Origin: Paragordius varius
Lineage: Eukaryota; Nematomorpha
DNA: 64,000 nt
NCBI GenBank assembly: GCA_964247055.1
Contig: OZ176054.1
Span: 5,084,001 to 5,148,000, forward strand
Reading direction: 5' to 3'
Shown here: piece after piece, positions 12,397-25,202 of the stretch
Layout of the letters: every line of letters begins with the position of its first letter
How positions within the stretch are numbered: the stretch's first letter is position 1
Translations under genes and position numbers: made by a program
The notes under the pieces: model-generated
Databases searched by the model: none
Seen by the model: the letters and a program-made list of their open reading frames with translations, nothing else
Told to the model about the DNA's origin: nothing

Positions 12397-12966
12397 TTAA
12401 ACTTCGATTAAATTGGGCTCCCTAAATAGCCCAGACTATTATTAAGTGGATATTAAAAAATACTGAGAGAAACGGTCCCAATTAAAATTTATGCTTCTAT
12501 CCTAAAATATATATATGCCAAAATTCTAAATAAAATTTGGTTGCGAAAAAAAGTTCCATGTAAAACTACTTCGACGCTATTTTCATTTTACAAAATTTTT
12601 GCGAAATATCGTATTCATTATAAATTTAAGTGTATATTAAAGATTTTTTATTTAAATTACATTTAACATGGATAGAAATAGAAAAAGCGATTTATTTTGT
12701 ATTATTTTTAATTTTAACATTGCACATATGTCACGTTGCCTCAATTTTATATGACGGTTTTAGCTTAAAATAAGTAATATCAAGTATTTTTGAATAATTT
12801 TTTTTATATTACCATTTATTAATGTTATATAAGTGGAAATTTTTGCCATGGTTTCAATTCCTTCCATATTTTTTTAAAAATTTAATTTTAAAAAAAGGCC
12901 TGGGGTATTTAATTACCTTAATTTGAATCAAAAGATTAAAATGAATGTGTAGTATCCAAATGTTAA
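12397..12966 (+). mobile_element. TTAA-target MITE, diverged copy
   Basis: Starts TTAAACTTCGATTAAATTGG and ends GTAGTATCCAAATGTTAA, with the family's central blocks (GAAACGGTCCCAATT, TACTTCGACGCTATTTT, GCCATGGTTTCAATTCC). It is more diverged than the copies at 20975 and 21945, so probably older. It ends 77 bp before the start codon of the SILK-repeat gene. Confidence 0.8.
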
Positions 12967-13043
12967 TAGAGTTATTGGGGTAAAAAATTTATTTTAAATT
13001 ATATGCCTATTTTGTGTAAATTCATAAAATCACTTGTCTAGTT

Positions 13044-13922
13044 ATGAATTTTAATGAAGATTTATATTCAAAGTTTTTTAAAGAAATACCCCGGTCTATT
13101 TTAAAAAAATCTCCAAGTTTAGAATCCAATTTACAAAATCAAAATTTTTTAACATCCAAAAAAGCTCCCAAAGGTATTCTAAAGAAGAAAAATTTATCTG
13201 AAAAAAATTTGAATGAAGGGGATTTATCTAGAGATTCTTCATATTTCTCATCTAGTGATACAGTAAATGGGGTGAAAATTAAAAGTATTCTTAAGCGAAA
13301 ATTAACTCATGAATGGTGTTCGGATGAAAGCGGTCATGCTTCCTTTGATTCGGAAAAGAAGTACGAGTTTGAACCATCGTTTCATGCTCCTTTAAAAAGT
13401 ATTTTAAAAAACAATACTGACTCAAAAAATACTGATATTCAATTAACCGGAATATTAAAGCGGACTAGCATTTACGACGAACCCGACAAATCTATTCTTA
13501 AACATCGTTCCAGTTTAAATTTTTCAAATGATTTAGTCCAATTATCCTTATCGGCCCGACGCGCATCAAACCCCGAACGCAGATCAAAATCATGTTTTGA
13601 TAATGCCCAATTTCTAGATTCATCCACAACAAACATATTAAGTGGTGACACTAATAATGCTCAGGAATCTCGATCAATACAACAACAACCCAAAAGCATT
13701 TTAAAGAAAAACACAACTAGTGTTGAAAGCAGTGCCACAGTCGAAAACTTTAACACAGCTAATCATTATAATGGTAACCATACTAGTAATTATAATAAAG
13801 ACCGTATCTTCCATCATTTTCGCCTAGGGAATCAACAAATTCGTTTTGATTCACCTCCCAGTCATCCGCCGCCCGGTACCGTTAGGGGTATTTTAAAACA
13901 ACAAAATACCACAGATATCTAG
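13044..13922 (+). CDS. SILK-motif repeat protein, candidate PP1-binding scaffold
   Basis: An uninterrupted 292-residue frame. Eight copies of [GS]ILK occur at residues 18, 44, 81, 119, 136, 150, 218 and 282, each usually followed by basic residues (SILKK, GILKKK, SILKRK). This form is the known SILK docking motif by which regulators such as inhibitor-2 hold protein phosphatase 1; proteins normally carry one. The rest is hydrophilic, rich in Ser, Asn and Lys, with no signal peptide, membrane segment or known domain, so probably disordered. A classical RVxF motif is absent; QQIRF near residue 264 is the closest. I do not recognise an orthologue. Conservation of the motif between variable spacers argues that the frame is translated. 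The PP1 role is inference. A splice acceptor or 5' exon cannot be excluded; the ATG at 13044 follows a short AT-rich leader. Confidence 0.75.
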   Translation: MNFNEDLYSKFFKEIPRSILKKSPSLESNLQNQNFLTSKKAPKGILKKKNLSEKNLNEGDLSRDSSYFSSSDTVNGVKIKSILKRKLTHEWCSDESGHASFDSEKKYEFEPSFHAPLKSILKNNTDSKNTDIQLTGILKRTSIYDEPDKSILKHRSSLNFSNDLVQLSLSARRASNPERRSKSCFDNAQFLDSSTTNILSGDTNNAQESRSIQQQPKSILKKNTTSVESSATVENFNTANHYNGNHTSNYNKDRIFHHFRLGNQQIRFDSPPSHPPPGTVRGILKQQNTTDI

Positions 13923-16900
13923 GCACAATTTTTGTTTAATTGATTAATTTATGGGACCTTGTATTTGCTTTTCTCTTGTGTCAAGTCCATTGAATATACT
14001 ACTATTATACATTATTCCTAAACCTTTTTTTAATTTATCATCAAAATGTTTTGCAATCTAGTTGATATATAAATATAATTATCATTTATAGATAGATGTA
14101 TATATATATATATATATATTTAATGATTTTTTACAAAAAATACAAATACATCATGTGTACAATTAATGCATTTGTTTCAAAACCGTTTTTATATCTCGTT
14201 AAATTTTTTAATTTTTACATATGATACTGATATGAATAACTCGAATAGCTAAATTTATCAACCTAATTTAGACTTGAAAAAGCGCGTATTTTATATATAT
14301 ATTATACAAACAATACAAGAACATATAATCCCTTTTTAAAAATCTAACTAATATATAATAATATTTTTATATAAATTAATTTAGTATGAATAATTTTATA
14401 GCATGTTTCATTCATTAGAAGTTATACAAGAATTTAGCGGTTTTGACGAAATCTAGTTATATTTTGAAAAAATTCTCTTTCGTGTGTTACTTTTAATATT
14501 ACGGTAATTTTGTTTACTAGTATAGAAATGCGCTCGCTATATGCTTGATTGGTATTGAATATTTATGATATGGATGTGTTATTAGCAAATTTATCTAAAT
14601 CTCAATGAATAGGAAAAATCTGGTTAGTAAAATGTGAATACAGTTTTATACCATATGAGGTAGTTTAAGTGACCCATATAGAGTATAAAATGTATTTCTT
14701 CCCATCAATTATAATATTTATTAAATATTGAAGTTTTGGGATATGTTTCATATCTTATGCATAGTTGACGAGTCCAACCCTTTAGCCTTATATCTGCTTC
14801 CATCATTAATCTTTCATATATCTTAAAAAAGAATGATACATTAATTGAAAATTAAATTACATTTAGTGATTATAAAGGAGAATATCCTAATTTATATCCT
14901 TGAAAACGGTTGATGTCTCAAATAGATATACTTCCCAAAATTCCACATCAAATTTTTCATGCCAAATTATCTAATATTTTATTGGGATTTATTTACTATA
15001 TTGAGATGTACTTAAAAATCGTAAATTAAATTTCAAATGCAAAGTTTTGGTTTCACTTGCATTTAAAAAACGTTCTTAATTGAAATTATTTCGGGTTTTT
15101 CGGTTTAACGGATTAATTCGCCAAAAATTAATTTTACGAATAATTGCTACAATGTAAAATATATAAAGTGCCTCTTTTGCAGAAAAATCTCAAAAATATA
15201 AAATATTATGTATATATAGAAACAGTGAATTTTTGGCCATGGCACAGAATTATTTCAATTTTATCTTAACTGCTAATTTTCAACTCCGCATTTATCATTT
15301 AACATGAGGATATTTAAAAAACGATCAAAATTATCTTATCGTTTCATTATTATCAAAGAAAAAGCTATTAACTGTTGACTAAACTATTTAATCAACGTTT
15401 GCTTCTTGAAAAACCTTTATTTGGGCAATATGACTGTCAATTCAAAATATTGTTTAGATATTTACAAGCGTTTTTTAACGCTTAAAATTAGTTTTTTAAT
15501 TTATGGATCGCTGTTTTTTAAGTTTCAAATAAAAATAACTCAAATTTAACGGGCTTAAAAAGCATTTTTTTAGCGTTTAAAGTTTTTTCTTCCTGTTCCA
15601 GGTTGTTTTTTATAATAATTTATTAATGAGTACATTTATATCATGTATAAGCTGTTAATATACATGTACCTTCATTTTATGTTGCTTTTATTATTGTATT
15701 TAACAGAACACAAGGTGCTTGTAATTAATGTCAACAGTTTGTTTTTGGATGCGATTCAAGTTAAAGCTTATAAATTACATATTATTTTAACGAAAATTGA
15801 AAACTTAAACACAATAAATCAATAATATATTAATAAGTATATACATATAAATATATATATTAAACACTTCGTAATTTTTGTTAAAATGTTAATTAGATCA
15901 TGTGGTTTTAAGAGATTTCAATTGTTCAATATATGTTATATAACACATTTAATTATTACTTGTAGTTTTTTGCAATGGAATTATTTTGATTATAGAAAAC
16001 AATCCAAAGTATAATATTTAAAAAATTCAAAATGTTGCAAAGATTTAATTGAGCGCTCTGATACAAACGCGCCGCCAATGATTCTGATGTCTTACAAATT
16101 TTATTTAAACCTTCATTACGTTTTAAGGTATTATTCTATCGAGCGATCATATTTAAATTTTGATTGAACCAAATATAATGTATGATTATTTGTACTTATA
16201 GACTTATTATTTAAACAAAAAATGTTAAAAAATGAAAATTAAAAAAATAATATTCCTCTTTTTGCCGTGAAATTTTTTTTATTTTTATTGTTGGTATGGA
16301 TTATTTAATATCATATTTAAAAAAAATGAAATAAAAGGTTAAAAATTAGGTTTTAATTTAATCGAATACCTTTTCTATTAAATGTTATTACATTAGGTCT
16401 CTGCGACAAAAATTACCTTAAATTTTGTTCGTAACAGAAATAACCAGCAACACAGTGTTAAATAAAACTTTTTCTACATAAAAACCCAAATAACGGATTC
16501 GATGCATTGGATTTAAGATTAAATACAATAGTCGACAAATTTTGACATTTTTAAGCACCACCACTCAAACTTTTTAAATTATGACTAATTTCAGTGTTTT
16601 AAAACCGAATTTGAAAATTTTTTTGATCCCGCCAATCAGAATTTTGAAATTTTATAGGTTTTTCAATTTTTCAAAAACAAGTGAAAATCGAGAGAAAATT
16701 AAATATAACTTTATAATAAAATGTTATTATATTATAAACTTAATATCATTTAATAAAGCGCTTTAAACTCTATCTTTTGAATATAAATATGTCATTTAAA
16801 TATCGGAGAGAAAAAAATAGTACGGACTTAAACGTCAAAATTTAGTCTTTTTTTCAAGTGAATTTTTAACACATATAAAATTTTTTTGAAAAAATACTAA

Positions 16901-17040
16901 AAAAGGCATTCTATGGTTTAAACCTTAGGCTTTCAGATAGGCTATATTTTTTTTGTTAGATTTCGTTCTTTCGAGTACTTATTAGACTTTTTCTCTTGAG
17001 TTGATTCTTATAAAAAATCCTTTATTTATACCTAGTGGAT
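13923..17040. other. AT-rich intergenic region, no gene recognised
   Basis: About 3.1 kb with a TA microsatellite near 14098-14120, many A/T runs and short non-conserved frames (for example 15643-15825). No similarity to a known protein or RNA was seen. Confidence 0.5.
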
Positions 17041-17165
17041 ATACCTTATTTTTTTTAAAATTATTGGTTGTTTTGTATTTTGAATTTCAGAGAAATGTTG
17101 TGTAGCCACTTTTAGTATGGGGTTGGACCATGTATTTACCTAATTTATATTTAATTTAATTGTAG

Positions 17166-17361
17166 AATTTATCTAACTATATTCTGTAAATTGGTTAATT
17201 TGACATGTCAATTTGCCTGGATTTTGCTTGCAAGTCTTTCTTATCGGTTACGATTACTTATTGTTATCTTTGCCATATCTGGCATAATTGGATTGCTTGG
17301 AGGATATGCAGAGCTTGTGCAGCCGCCCATATCTATCACACTATACATAAGCCCCTTTTAG
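17166..17361 (+). other. Possible exon of a membrane protein
   Basis: After an acceptor-like TTAATTGTAG ending at 17165, one frame stays open to a stop at 17361. It reads as a strongly hydrophobic segment including LLIVIFAISGIIGLLGGYAE and then LVQPPISITLY, which looks like a transmembrane helix and is richer than the surrounding AT-driven frames. Splicing to the putative upstream exon at 17091-17131 does not keep frame, so the gene model fails there. The family is unknown; it may be chance. Confidence 0.25.
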
Positions 17362-17550
17362 ATTTTTAATACTTTGGCTCTTAGCTTGTTTAGTATCTTA
17401 TTTAATACCTAGAATTTTGTTATCCATGCATGAAATATTAGTTGTATCGACTTGCTTGTTTGAATATTCAAACATATGTACACGAGGAATGATTGTAATT
17501 TTTGAATTCAATACAAATTTTAAAATTAAATTTTGTAAAAATCCTATTGG

Positions 17551-17650
17551 TGGCTTCAATTTTCTTTTTTGTTTTGGCCTTTCCATGCCATTAGGTATCA
17601 GAAAATGCAAGAATAATGGGGTGGTGCAAAACCTTGTTGAGCAGTGATAT
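17551..17650 (+). repeat. Dispersed repeat shared with 55925-56020
   Basis: The phrases GTTTTGGCCT and GGTGGTGCAAAACCTTGTTG, about 50 bp apart, recur in inverse orientation at 55925-56020 with similar spacing. This fits two copies of an old element; no class is assigned. Confidence 0.45.
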
Positions 17651-18596
17651 TGAAAAAATATTTATTAAGGTCAAAGCTATCCCAATTGAAATAAATTATT
17701 CGAACGATGCTTTTTACATGATTCAGAGTTATGATAAAATTTTATAATATCTACTGCTTTTAACAGCTAAGCATCATTCCAATTTTAGGTATTATATAAA
17801 AATTTATCGTTACTAAACTCAAATCGACGTAAACGGTATTAAAATCGATGCATTAAATATTTTCCTTGACACGACTCATTTTACTCATTTTTATATACGT
17901 CAGATTTAGGTAATGCGTAAAAACGATAAATTTAACTTAATAATTAAAACTGTCCATTTGAATAGCATGAGGATTTAATCATCCTTATAGAAAGGCCCAA
18001 TGATTAAATATTTTCCTAAGTGCATTAGGATGATTTAAAGTTTATTTGTGATATTTTAGTTTCAGCATTTAATAGAAAAGATATATGTTTGACGAATAAA
18101 TTATAGAGGAAAGAATGGTGATTTAACCTGAGTCTACAGAAGGATTAAATTTTATAATTAGAATAGCAAGGTAACAGATAATTATTCAGCAAACGTTCAA
18201 GCAGAAATATTTCCACATCCTGGTTCTTATAACCATTAATGATACATTCTCGAACACCCACTTCATTTTACTTTATTAGACCTACCTCGTTTATTAAAAA
18301 TCAACCTGGTTTTGTACCGAATTCAACCTCATCTTGTGCTGAGGTCCCCAATATATATTTTAATTTTATAAACATATCTGGATGCTGGCTAAGTGAGAGA
18401 CCTTAAAAATGATTTTCACTAGGTGAAGCCCTATTTTATTAAATGTATCCATTAAAATCAACATAATCTTCAAAGACAAGTATGAAAATATATAATCTAA
18501 AAACGTTAGCATTTTATTAAAGCGCTTTTTAATTGCAATCAATTTTGTTGAACCAGATTGTAATTTAGCTGGGATATAAGGTCGTCGTATTGGTTA
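17651..18596. other. AT-rich intergenic region
   Basis: Nothing recognised in this stretch of about 0.9 kb before the hAT element. Confidence 0.5.
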
Positions 18597-18604
18597 ATTT
18601 AAAA

Positions 18605-20873
18605 CAGTGGTACTCACCAAAAAAATTTGACGGGCCAAATAAAATATATTTATTTTTCGAGGGCCATGAACCTTATAATGGCAAATATCCTATAGCTATT
18701 TGACACATATGCACATATTTATACTTTAAATCAGCACAATGAATTTTTTGCGGATGTAATCCAGCTAAAAACTCGTTTTGCACCATTTAGTTTAAAAAAT
18801 TAAAAAATTTTGATAACAACATTATTTTGATATTAACCAATAATTTTTAATTTCGCCTCAGGCCAATCTTAATACGTAGTCCATATAATCATCGGTTAAG
18901 CGATTTATGTATGTATTCTTGACATACTTCATCTTTGAATATGCTGTCTCAAACGTGTAAGGAGAGGGAAAAACAGTTAGGTTAACTTGAGCACATTTTT
19001 TATATTTTCATATTTATTTGGCACATGCAAAAACTTTACATATATTTCTACTCTACGATTTTCCTAGAATATAGCCTCCAAATTGGAATCATTTTTAAAA
19101 TCTACGTTCAATAATAGCACCTGATCAAAACCGAAATGCCTAAGTTGCTTAATATTGGATATATCCATATGCCAGGGATTTTTAACGAGTTTTAAGCAAT
19201 ATTTAATATTTTATAATTCCTGAAATCTGAATTTCATCTCATTGGATAAAATTAAATAATTGTCTATTATTAAATTAATCTCCATTAGCATATTGGGATA
19301 TTATTTTGTTCCCTTGACTTGTATTAAAAATACTAATTTATAAGTAATGACACAGAGGTAGGTTAATAAAACCCACCATTTGTCACTATTAATTTCCTCG
19401 CCAAACTTTCTGTTATCATTTATAAATATTATGTCTTAAAAAAATCTATTTAATACTTTGCTAAGGTTTAACCATCTTACAGCGATACAAAAAATATCAT
19501 CAAACTCACTGTAGATATCTTTCAGAAGGTTTTTGAATTTACGGCGGTTGAATTCTCTGCCCTTGTGGTTTACCATATCCACAACCGTTTTAACTGAAAT
19601 GAGTATTCATCTTTTACACGCGAAACCAGGTTTTGTTGATGAATAAAGCAGTGAAATGGTCAAATATTTTGCAAATTATATTTGTTTTTAAAAGAGGAAT
19701 AAATCCTTTGTTTCCAATCATAGAGCAGCCATCTGTGCAGATCAAAACCAATTTCTTCATATCTATACCATTATTATCGAAAAAGTGCTAATTATTGGAG
19801 AAAATCACTCTCTTTCGTGGTATTATTTATTTGTAAAAATTTTAAATATTCCCCGTTGATTATGTTGTCGTTGCAAAATCTCACAAGAGCAATTGAGGAG
19901 CTAAACTAATATTAAGCTAGAACCAATAGCAATACTAAAATATTTGCAATTTTTTAGAGCCAATATATTTAAACATATCTTCAATGCGTTTAGCACATGT
20001 TGAATCAAAAAGTTAAAGTTTTTTAATTTGGCTCATGATTGATCTTTACTATGGAATTTATCAAATAAAAAAGTGGAACCATTTATTAGACATTTTTTTA
20101 TTAGTTGCCAATCAGTAAACGGTTTAATATTTTTTCCTAGTATAATTCCAATCTTTTAATATTTTTCGTTTCTTTCCTCATGATTTTTTGGTAATTTGTA
20201 AGAATGATGAATTAAATCTCCCTCAATATTGTATTTTAATTATTTGTCCATACATATAAGGCAGGTGACATTTTTATTTAAAACGACAAAGAATTTTTCT
20301 TCCCATTCTCTTTATAAAAGGAGCGATTTTCGTCGGATAATTTACGTTTTTCAGCATTAGATATCATCCGTTGAATTTATGTTTAAATATTATGTAATTT
20401 TTTTCAAAAAAAAAATAATTTGAATTATGCTATAAAAACTAGGTCGAAATTAAATGATGTTGATTTGAAAAATATTTTATGGGAATGAGTTATAAAAAAT
20501 GATGCAGGATAGCTGAAAAGAATATGTATATACAAGTTTGGATGAAAGGCTTGTTTAAATACAAAAAAGGAATTCAATAATTTCAAAATAAAAAAGAAAA
20601 TAGAATGCTGAAACAAAAACAACGTGTGCCAAAATTTTAAAATCATTTTAATGTAAGGAAATTTTTCTACATTTCAAAATGGGTAAAAATAAAAATTATC
20701 AAAATTAAATCTAAATAAATTAAATTAATATTGAAATAAGCGAAAATCCGATTATGTGTATTTTAAAAATTCATCAATAAAAAAATAATTTAGGTATCAA
20801 TATGGTCATAGGGCAATTTTAAAGGACTCTTAGGGCCGCATGCGGCCCGCGGGCCGCGGTTTGAGTATCACTG
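18605..20873 (-). mobile_element. Decayed hAT DNA transposon
   Basis: Termini CAGTGGTACTCA (left) and CAGTGATACTCA (right, reversed) are flanked by a perfect 8-bp duplication ATTTAAAA at 18597-18604 and 20874-20881. The 2.27-kb body carries minus-strand remains of a BED-type hAT transposase: a zinc-finger stretch (EWEEKFFVV...CLIC near 20330-20240), a CTDGCSMIGNKGF segment near 19700 matching the conserved CTDGA..M.G motif, and VRWLNLSKVL near 19470. The frames are broken by many stops and shifts, so it is not functional. Family knowledge places it with ZBED5/SCAND3-like hAT elements. Confidence 0.88.
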
Positions 20874-20974
20874 ATTTAAAATATCAAAAGTGTAAATCTC
20901 TCAATATATGCAAAACATCTAAATGGAGTCATAATATATTGAATTTCCACAACTAATTAATAGAAATTAAATTA

Positions 20975-21564
20975 TTAACACTTGGATACAACACACTCAT
21001 TTTAGTCCTTCGATTCAAATTGGGGTAGTTGGATACCCCAGGCCTGTTTAAAAACAAATATTTTAAAAAGTGTGGAAGGAATTGAAACCACGGCAAAATT
21101 TTGCACTTATATAACATTAAAACACCGAAATATATAAAAAAATTTATTTAAAAATACTTGATATTAGCTATTTTTAGCTAAAACCGAAAGGTAAAAATTT
21201 CGTCAACGTAACATGTGTCAAATGGTAAAATTAAAAAATAATACAAAATAAACCGCTTTTTCTATTTCTATCAATGTTAAATGTAATTTATATAACATAT
21301 TAGTATTAGTTTTACCCTTAAAATTAAATGAGGACATAATTTTCCAAAAACTTTGTAAAATAAAAATGGCGTCGAAGTAGTTTGAGATGGAACTTTTTAT
21401 ACAAAACAAAATTTTATCAAGTTATTTTGGCATATTTATATAATATTTATCAGGATAGAAGCATAAATTTAAATTGGGACCGTTTCCTTCAGTAGTTTTT
21501 TTAAAATTAAAACTCAAATTTAGTCTGGGGTATTTAGATACCCCAATTTGAATCGAAGTGTTAA
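20975..21564 (-). mobile_element. TTAA-target MITE, near full-length copy
   Basis: Bounded by TTAA at both ends, left TTAACACTTGGATACAACAC and right GAATCGAAGTGTTAA, 590 bp. It contains both subterminal palindromes (GGATACCCC and GGTATTTAGATACCCC) and shows the uninterrupted TACCCTTAAAATTAAATG site used for insertion in the 10.9-kb nest. Confidence 0.88.
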
Positions 21565-21944
21565 TCTTAAACGATGCAAAATATGCTGCATGTTTTATAT
21601 TTCACAGATAAAATAAATTTTTGATGAAAAGATATTGAAAAAAATGTTTTAGAATTCTCATGGTGCTTTGGGGTTTACGTGTATTTATGAAAGTGTTTTT
21701 ACTTTTAGGAATTTCTGCCGCCTAAAATGGCTAGTTATTCTAAAATGAACGCATGCCGCTTGTGATATTTTTTAATATATTATAATTTCTATCAAAAATA
21801 TATTTTGAGAAGTTCATGGTTTGTTCAACAATTTTTTAGCAAAATTTTGATAAACCGTATTTCAAGATATTTTTAAGGCATTGTGGAAATACTCTTTTTT
21901 TAATTATGATTATGGACAATAAACAATTCTACTGAAAACATTTA
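21565..21944. other. AT-rich spacer between two MITEs
   Basis: About 380 bp with no recognised feature. Confidence 0.5.
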
Positions 21945-22490
21945 TTAACACTTGGATACAACACATTCATTTTAGTCCTTCAATTCAGATTGGGGTAGTT
22001 GGATACCCCACCTGTTTAAAATTAAAATCTTTAAAAAATATGAGGGAACCGAAACCATGGCAAAATTTTGCACTTAAAGAACATTTAAAAACCGAAATAT
22101 ATAAAAAAATTTATTCAATACTTGATATTACTTATTTTGAGCTAAAACCGAAAGGTAAAAATTTAGTCAACGTGACATGTGTGAAATAGTAAAATTAGAA
22201 AATAATACAAAATAAACCACTTCTTATATTTCTATTAATGTTATATGTTGTTAAAAAAATTAGCTTATTTTTCAAAAATTTTGTTAAATAAATATGGCGT
22301 CGAAGTAGTTTGACATAAAACTTTTTTCAAAACAAAATTTTATTAATATAATATGGCATATTTATATAATTTTTATTAGGATATACGCCAAAATTTAAAT
22401 TGGAACCATTTCCTTCAGTAAACTTTTACAATTATTAATTTAAATTTTGTCTGGAGTGTTTAGATACCCCATTCTGAATCGAAGTGTTAA
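21945..22490 (-). mobile_element. TTAA-target MITE just upstream of PRPF31
   Basis: Bounded by TTAA at 21945-21948 and 22487-22490, 546 bp, same orientation and near-identical ends as the copy at 20975. The right end lies 69 bp before the PRPF31 start codon, so it must form part of that gene's promoter or 5' leader region. Confidence 0.88.
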
Positions 22491-22558
22491 TTATTATCAA
22501 CCCGATTTTGTACAGTTTAAATATACCAAATGTAAATTTAATTCGGGTCTAACTTCAG

Positions 22559-25142
22559 ATGTCTCTTGCCGATGAGCTCTTAGCCGATCTTGAAGGCGAA
22601 GCAGAGGAAGATTTGTATGATACAATTGTGGAAAAGGAGATCGAAGATATTGATGATGTTGATGATAATGATGTGTCAGATTTAAGGTCAAAAGATTCTG
22701 TCCAAAATTTAGCAAAACTTTGGAACAGTGATCAAGTTAATAATTGTTTTAACATTTATAGCTTAATAATTTAATTAATCAAATTGAAAATAAATGTGCA
22801 CAGCATTCTAATGTTAACGACTTTGAGGGTCAGATAGAAAATCATGATGAATATCAGTTAATTGTTGAAGCCAATAATATGGCAGTTGAGATAGAAAATG
22901 AAATTAGTAACTAATAAAATTAATCAAATAGATGTTATACATAAATATGTTAGGGATATTTATACAAAGCGTTTTCCTGAGTTGGAATCTCTCATCCCGA
23001 CACCCTTGGAATATCTGTTAACTGTTAAGGTAATTATTTTCAAATCATATATATTTAAGGAATTGGGTAATGACATTGAAAAAACGAAAACAAGCACAGA
23101 ACTTCCAAAATTTTTAGCACACGCGACCATTATGGTGTTGAGTGTTACCGCTTCTACTACCCAAGGGTAGGTATCTAAAACTATTTTAAACCTTTTATAT
23201 CACATAAATTAGTCTTATTCTTTTAATAATAAAATTTATATAGAAATCCTCTTGATGACACTGATTTTCAAAAGGTGGAAGAATCTTGTGATATGGTATT
23301 TTTTCCTTTTTTGTTTATTAAAAAAATTGTTATTCTTTCCATCATATTATTAAACATATATAAAGAAAACGAAACTCATATAAAATTTAATATTTTTTTA
23401 TTTTAGGCTATAAAACTGAACGATGCAAAATTAAAGATTTTGCAATATGTGGAATCACGAATGATGTTTATAGCACCAAACCTAACATTCATAGTCGGTT
23501 CTACATGTGCTGCGAAATTAATGGGTATGGAATTTTTGAATATTCTCAAATTATTTAATCCTTAAGATATTAGACCGTGTATGAAAATATAAAAATATGC
23601 GGAAAATTTTTAAATATAATAATTTAAAAAAACTTTGAAATACTTATGTGGCTCAAATCGATATCGCTGTTTTGTATGGGCCGGTTTTAAATAAATTGTG
23701 AAAAAAATTACAATGAAAGTATAAAAACATTTTTTTATAATTGATGATGCTGAACATTTCTAATATATCGTTTTGATTAAGGATTTTCAAAATACTTGAA
23801 AAATAATTTATGTAGGAGGTTAAATCTTAATTGGCAATTTTTTGCATATAAAAAAAACTTTAACCATTTTTAAAAAAAACATCTACAAAAATAAGCTAAT
23901 ATCTCCCGTCCATATACCCACATGAATTAGTCCCCAAATTACAACCATTAATTTAAGCTTCACAAGCTTTTACTTTTATGCAATGTCAAAATTAATTGCA
24001 TTTAACCAAACTTCCCGTTGAAAATTTTATATTTAATATTTCTAGATACCCTTTATGAAAGCTTCTTAAATCATTTTGTCTAATATCAACATTATCGAAT
24101 TACATTAAGATATGGCGGATCACCTCTCTCTTTGAATAATACTTGAATTGGTTTAAAATAGAGTCGCTCTCCGTTTTAAAACTTTTGACAAATTAAAAAT
24201 GTTTATTCTCGAATATATTATATTTTTGGATTGGGATCTCGATTACCAATTTTAACTCCTATTTAAATCGATATTTAACATTATAATCGTATTCAAGGGG
24301 GGAATCCATCGTATTAATAATAATTTTCGAATCTCTTTTTCTTAAATAAAATTATTTCCCAAGATTTATGATTTGTACTACTTGTACGGGTTCTCTTTAA
24401 TGAGGCACATATATCTGCAAGAATTATTTATAGCTTTTTTTATGAATAGGGGCCGCTGGTGGTTTGACCAGACTTTCCAAAATACCTTCAGCCAATTACA
24501 TGGTGATTGGTGCACAAAAGAAGAGTCTTGCTGGATTCTCAAGTGCCACTTTGAATCCACACTTGGGATACATTTATATGAGCCCGATCGTTCAATCGGC
24601 TCCCCCTGTAATATAATTTTTGAATCATTTTTTGTAGGATATTTTTTTAAAAAATATTATTTTATATATAATATAATATGCTTCTGGCTAATCTATTCTA
24701 TTTTAGTTAAAAAATTTCTATTTTTTAGAGCCATGCATTGAAATACATTTTCTAAAATATTTAGTATTTTAATTTTTTAGATATATTATAATAATGATAA
24801 ACCAAAAAATATGTATTATTAGTTCAACAAATCAATATTATTGATGTACTTATTAAACGAATTATTTACAAATAAAAAATAGTATAATATTGATCAAGAA
24901 TTTTTTTGTAGGACATTCGAAAAAAATTATGTCGCTTGGTAGGGAACAAATGTGCATTGGCAGCCCGCATAGACAGTTTTCATCAAAATCGAAACGGTTC
25001 TATTGGGCAAATGTATGTTGAACAAATAAAGAGGTAAAAAATTGTTATGAAAAATTTTTGGTTAAAATATCAAAAAATAAAACTTTTACTCTTGGTGCTT
25101 TTTTATACGATAACTAATGAATGTTAAAATTATTATTTTTTT

Positions 25143-25202
<60 letters not shown>

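Noticed and set aside
20425-20646. 73-residue Phe-rich frame on the minus strand inside the hAT relic
   Set aside because: Composition reflects an A-rich region; no transposase motif and not conserved.
24378-24741. Open frames on both strands at 24.4-24.7 kb
   Set aside because: The real coding frame here is PRPF31 exon 7 (24450-24607), which reads AAGGLTRLSK in a different frame; the longer frames are chance.
25148-25199. CRISPR-like or other regular array
   Set aside because: The periodicity is a simple TA microsatellite; no spacer-repeat structure exists anywhere in the window.
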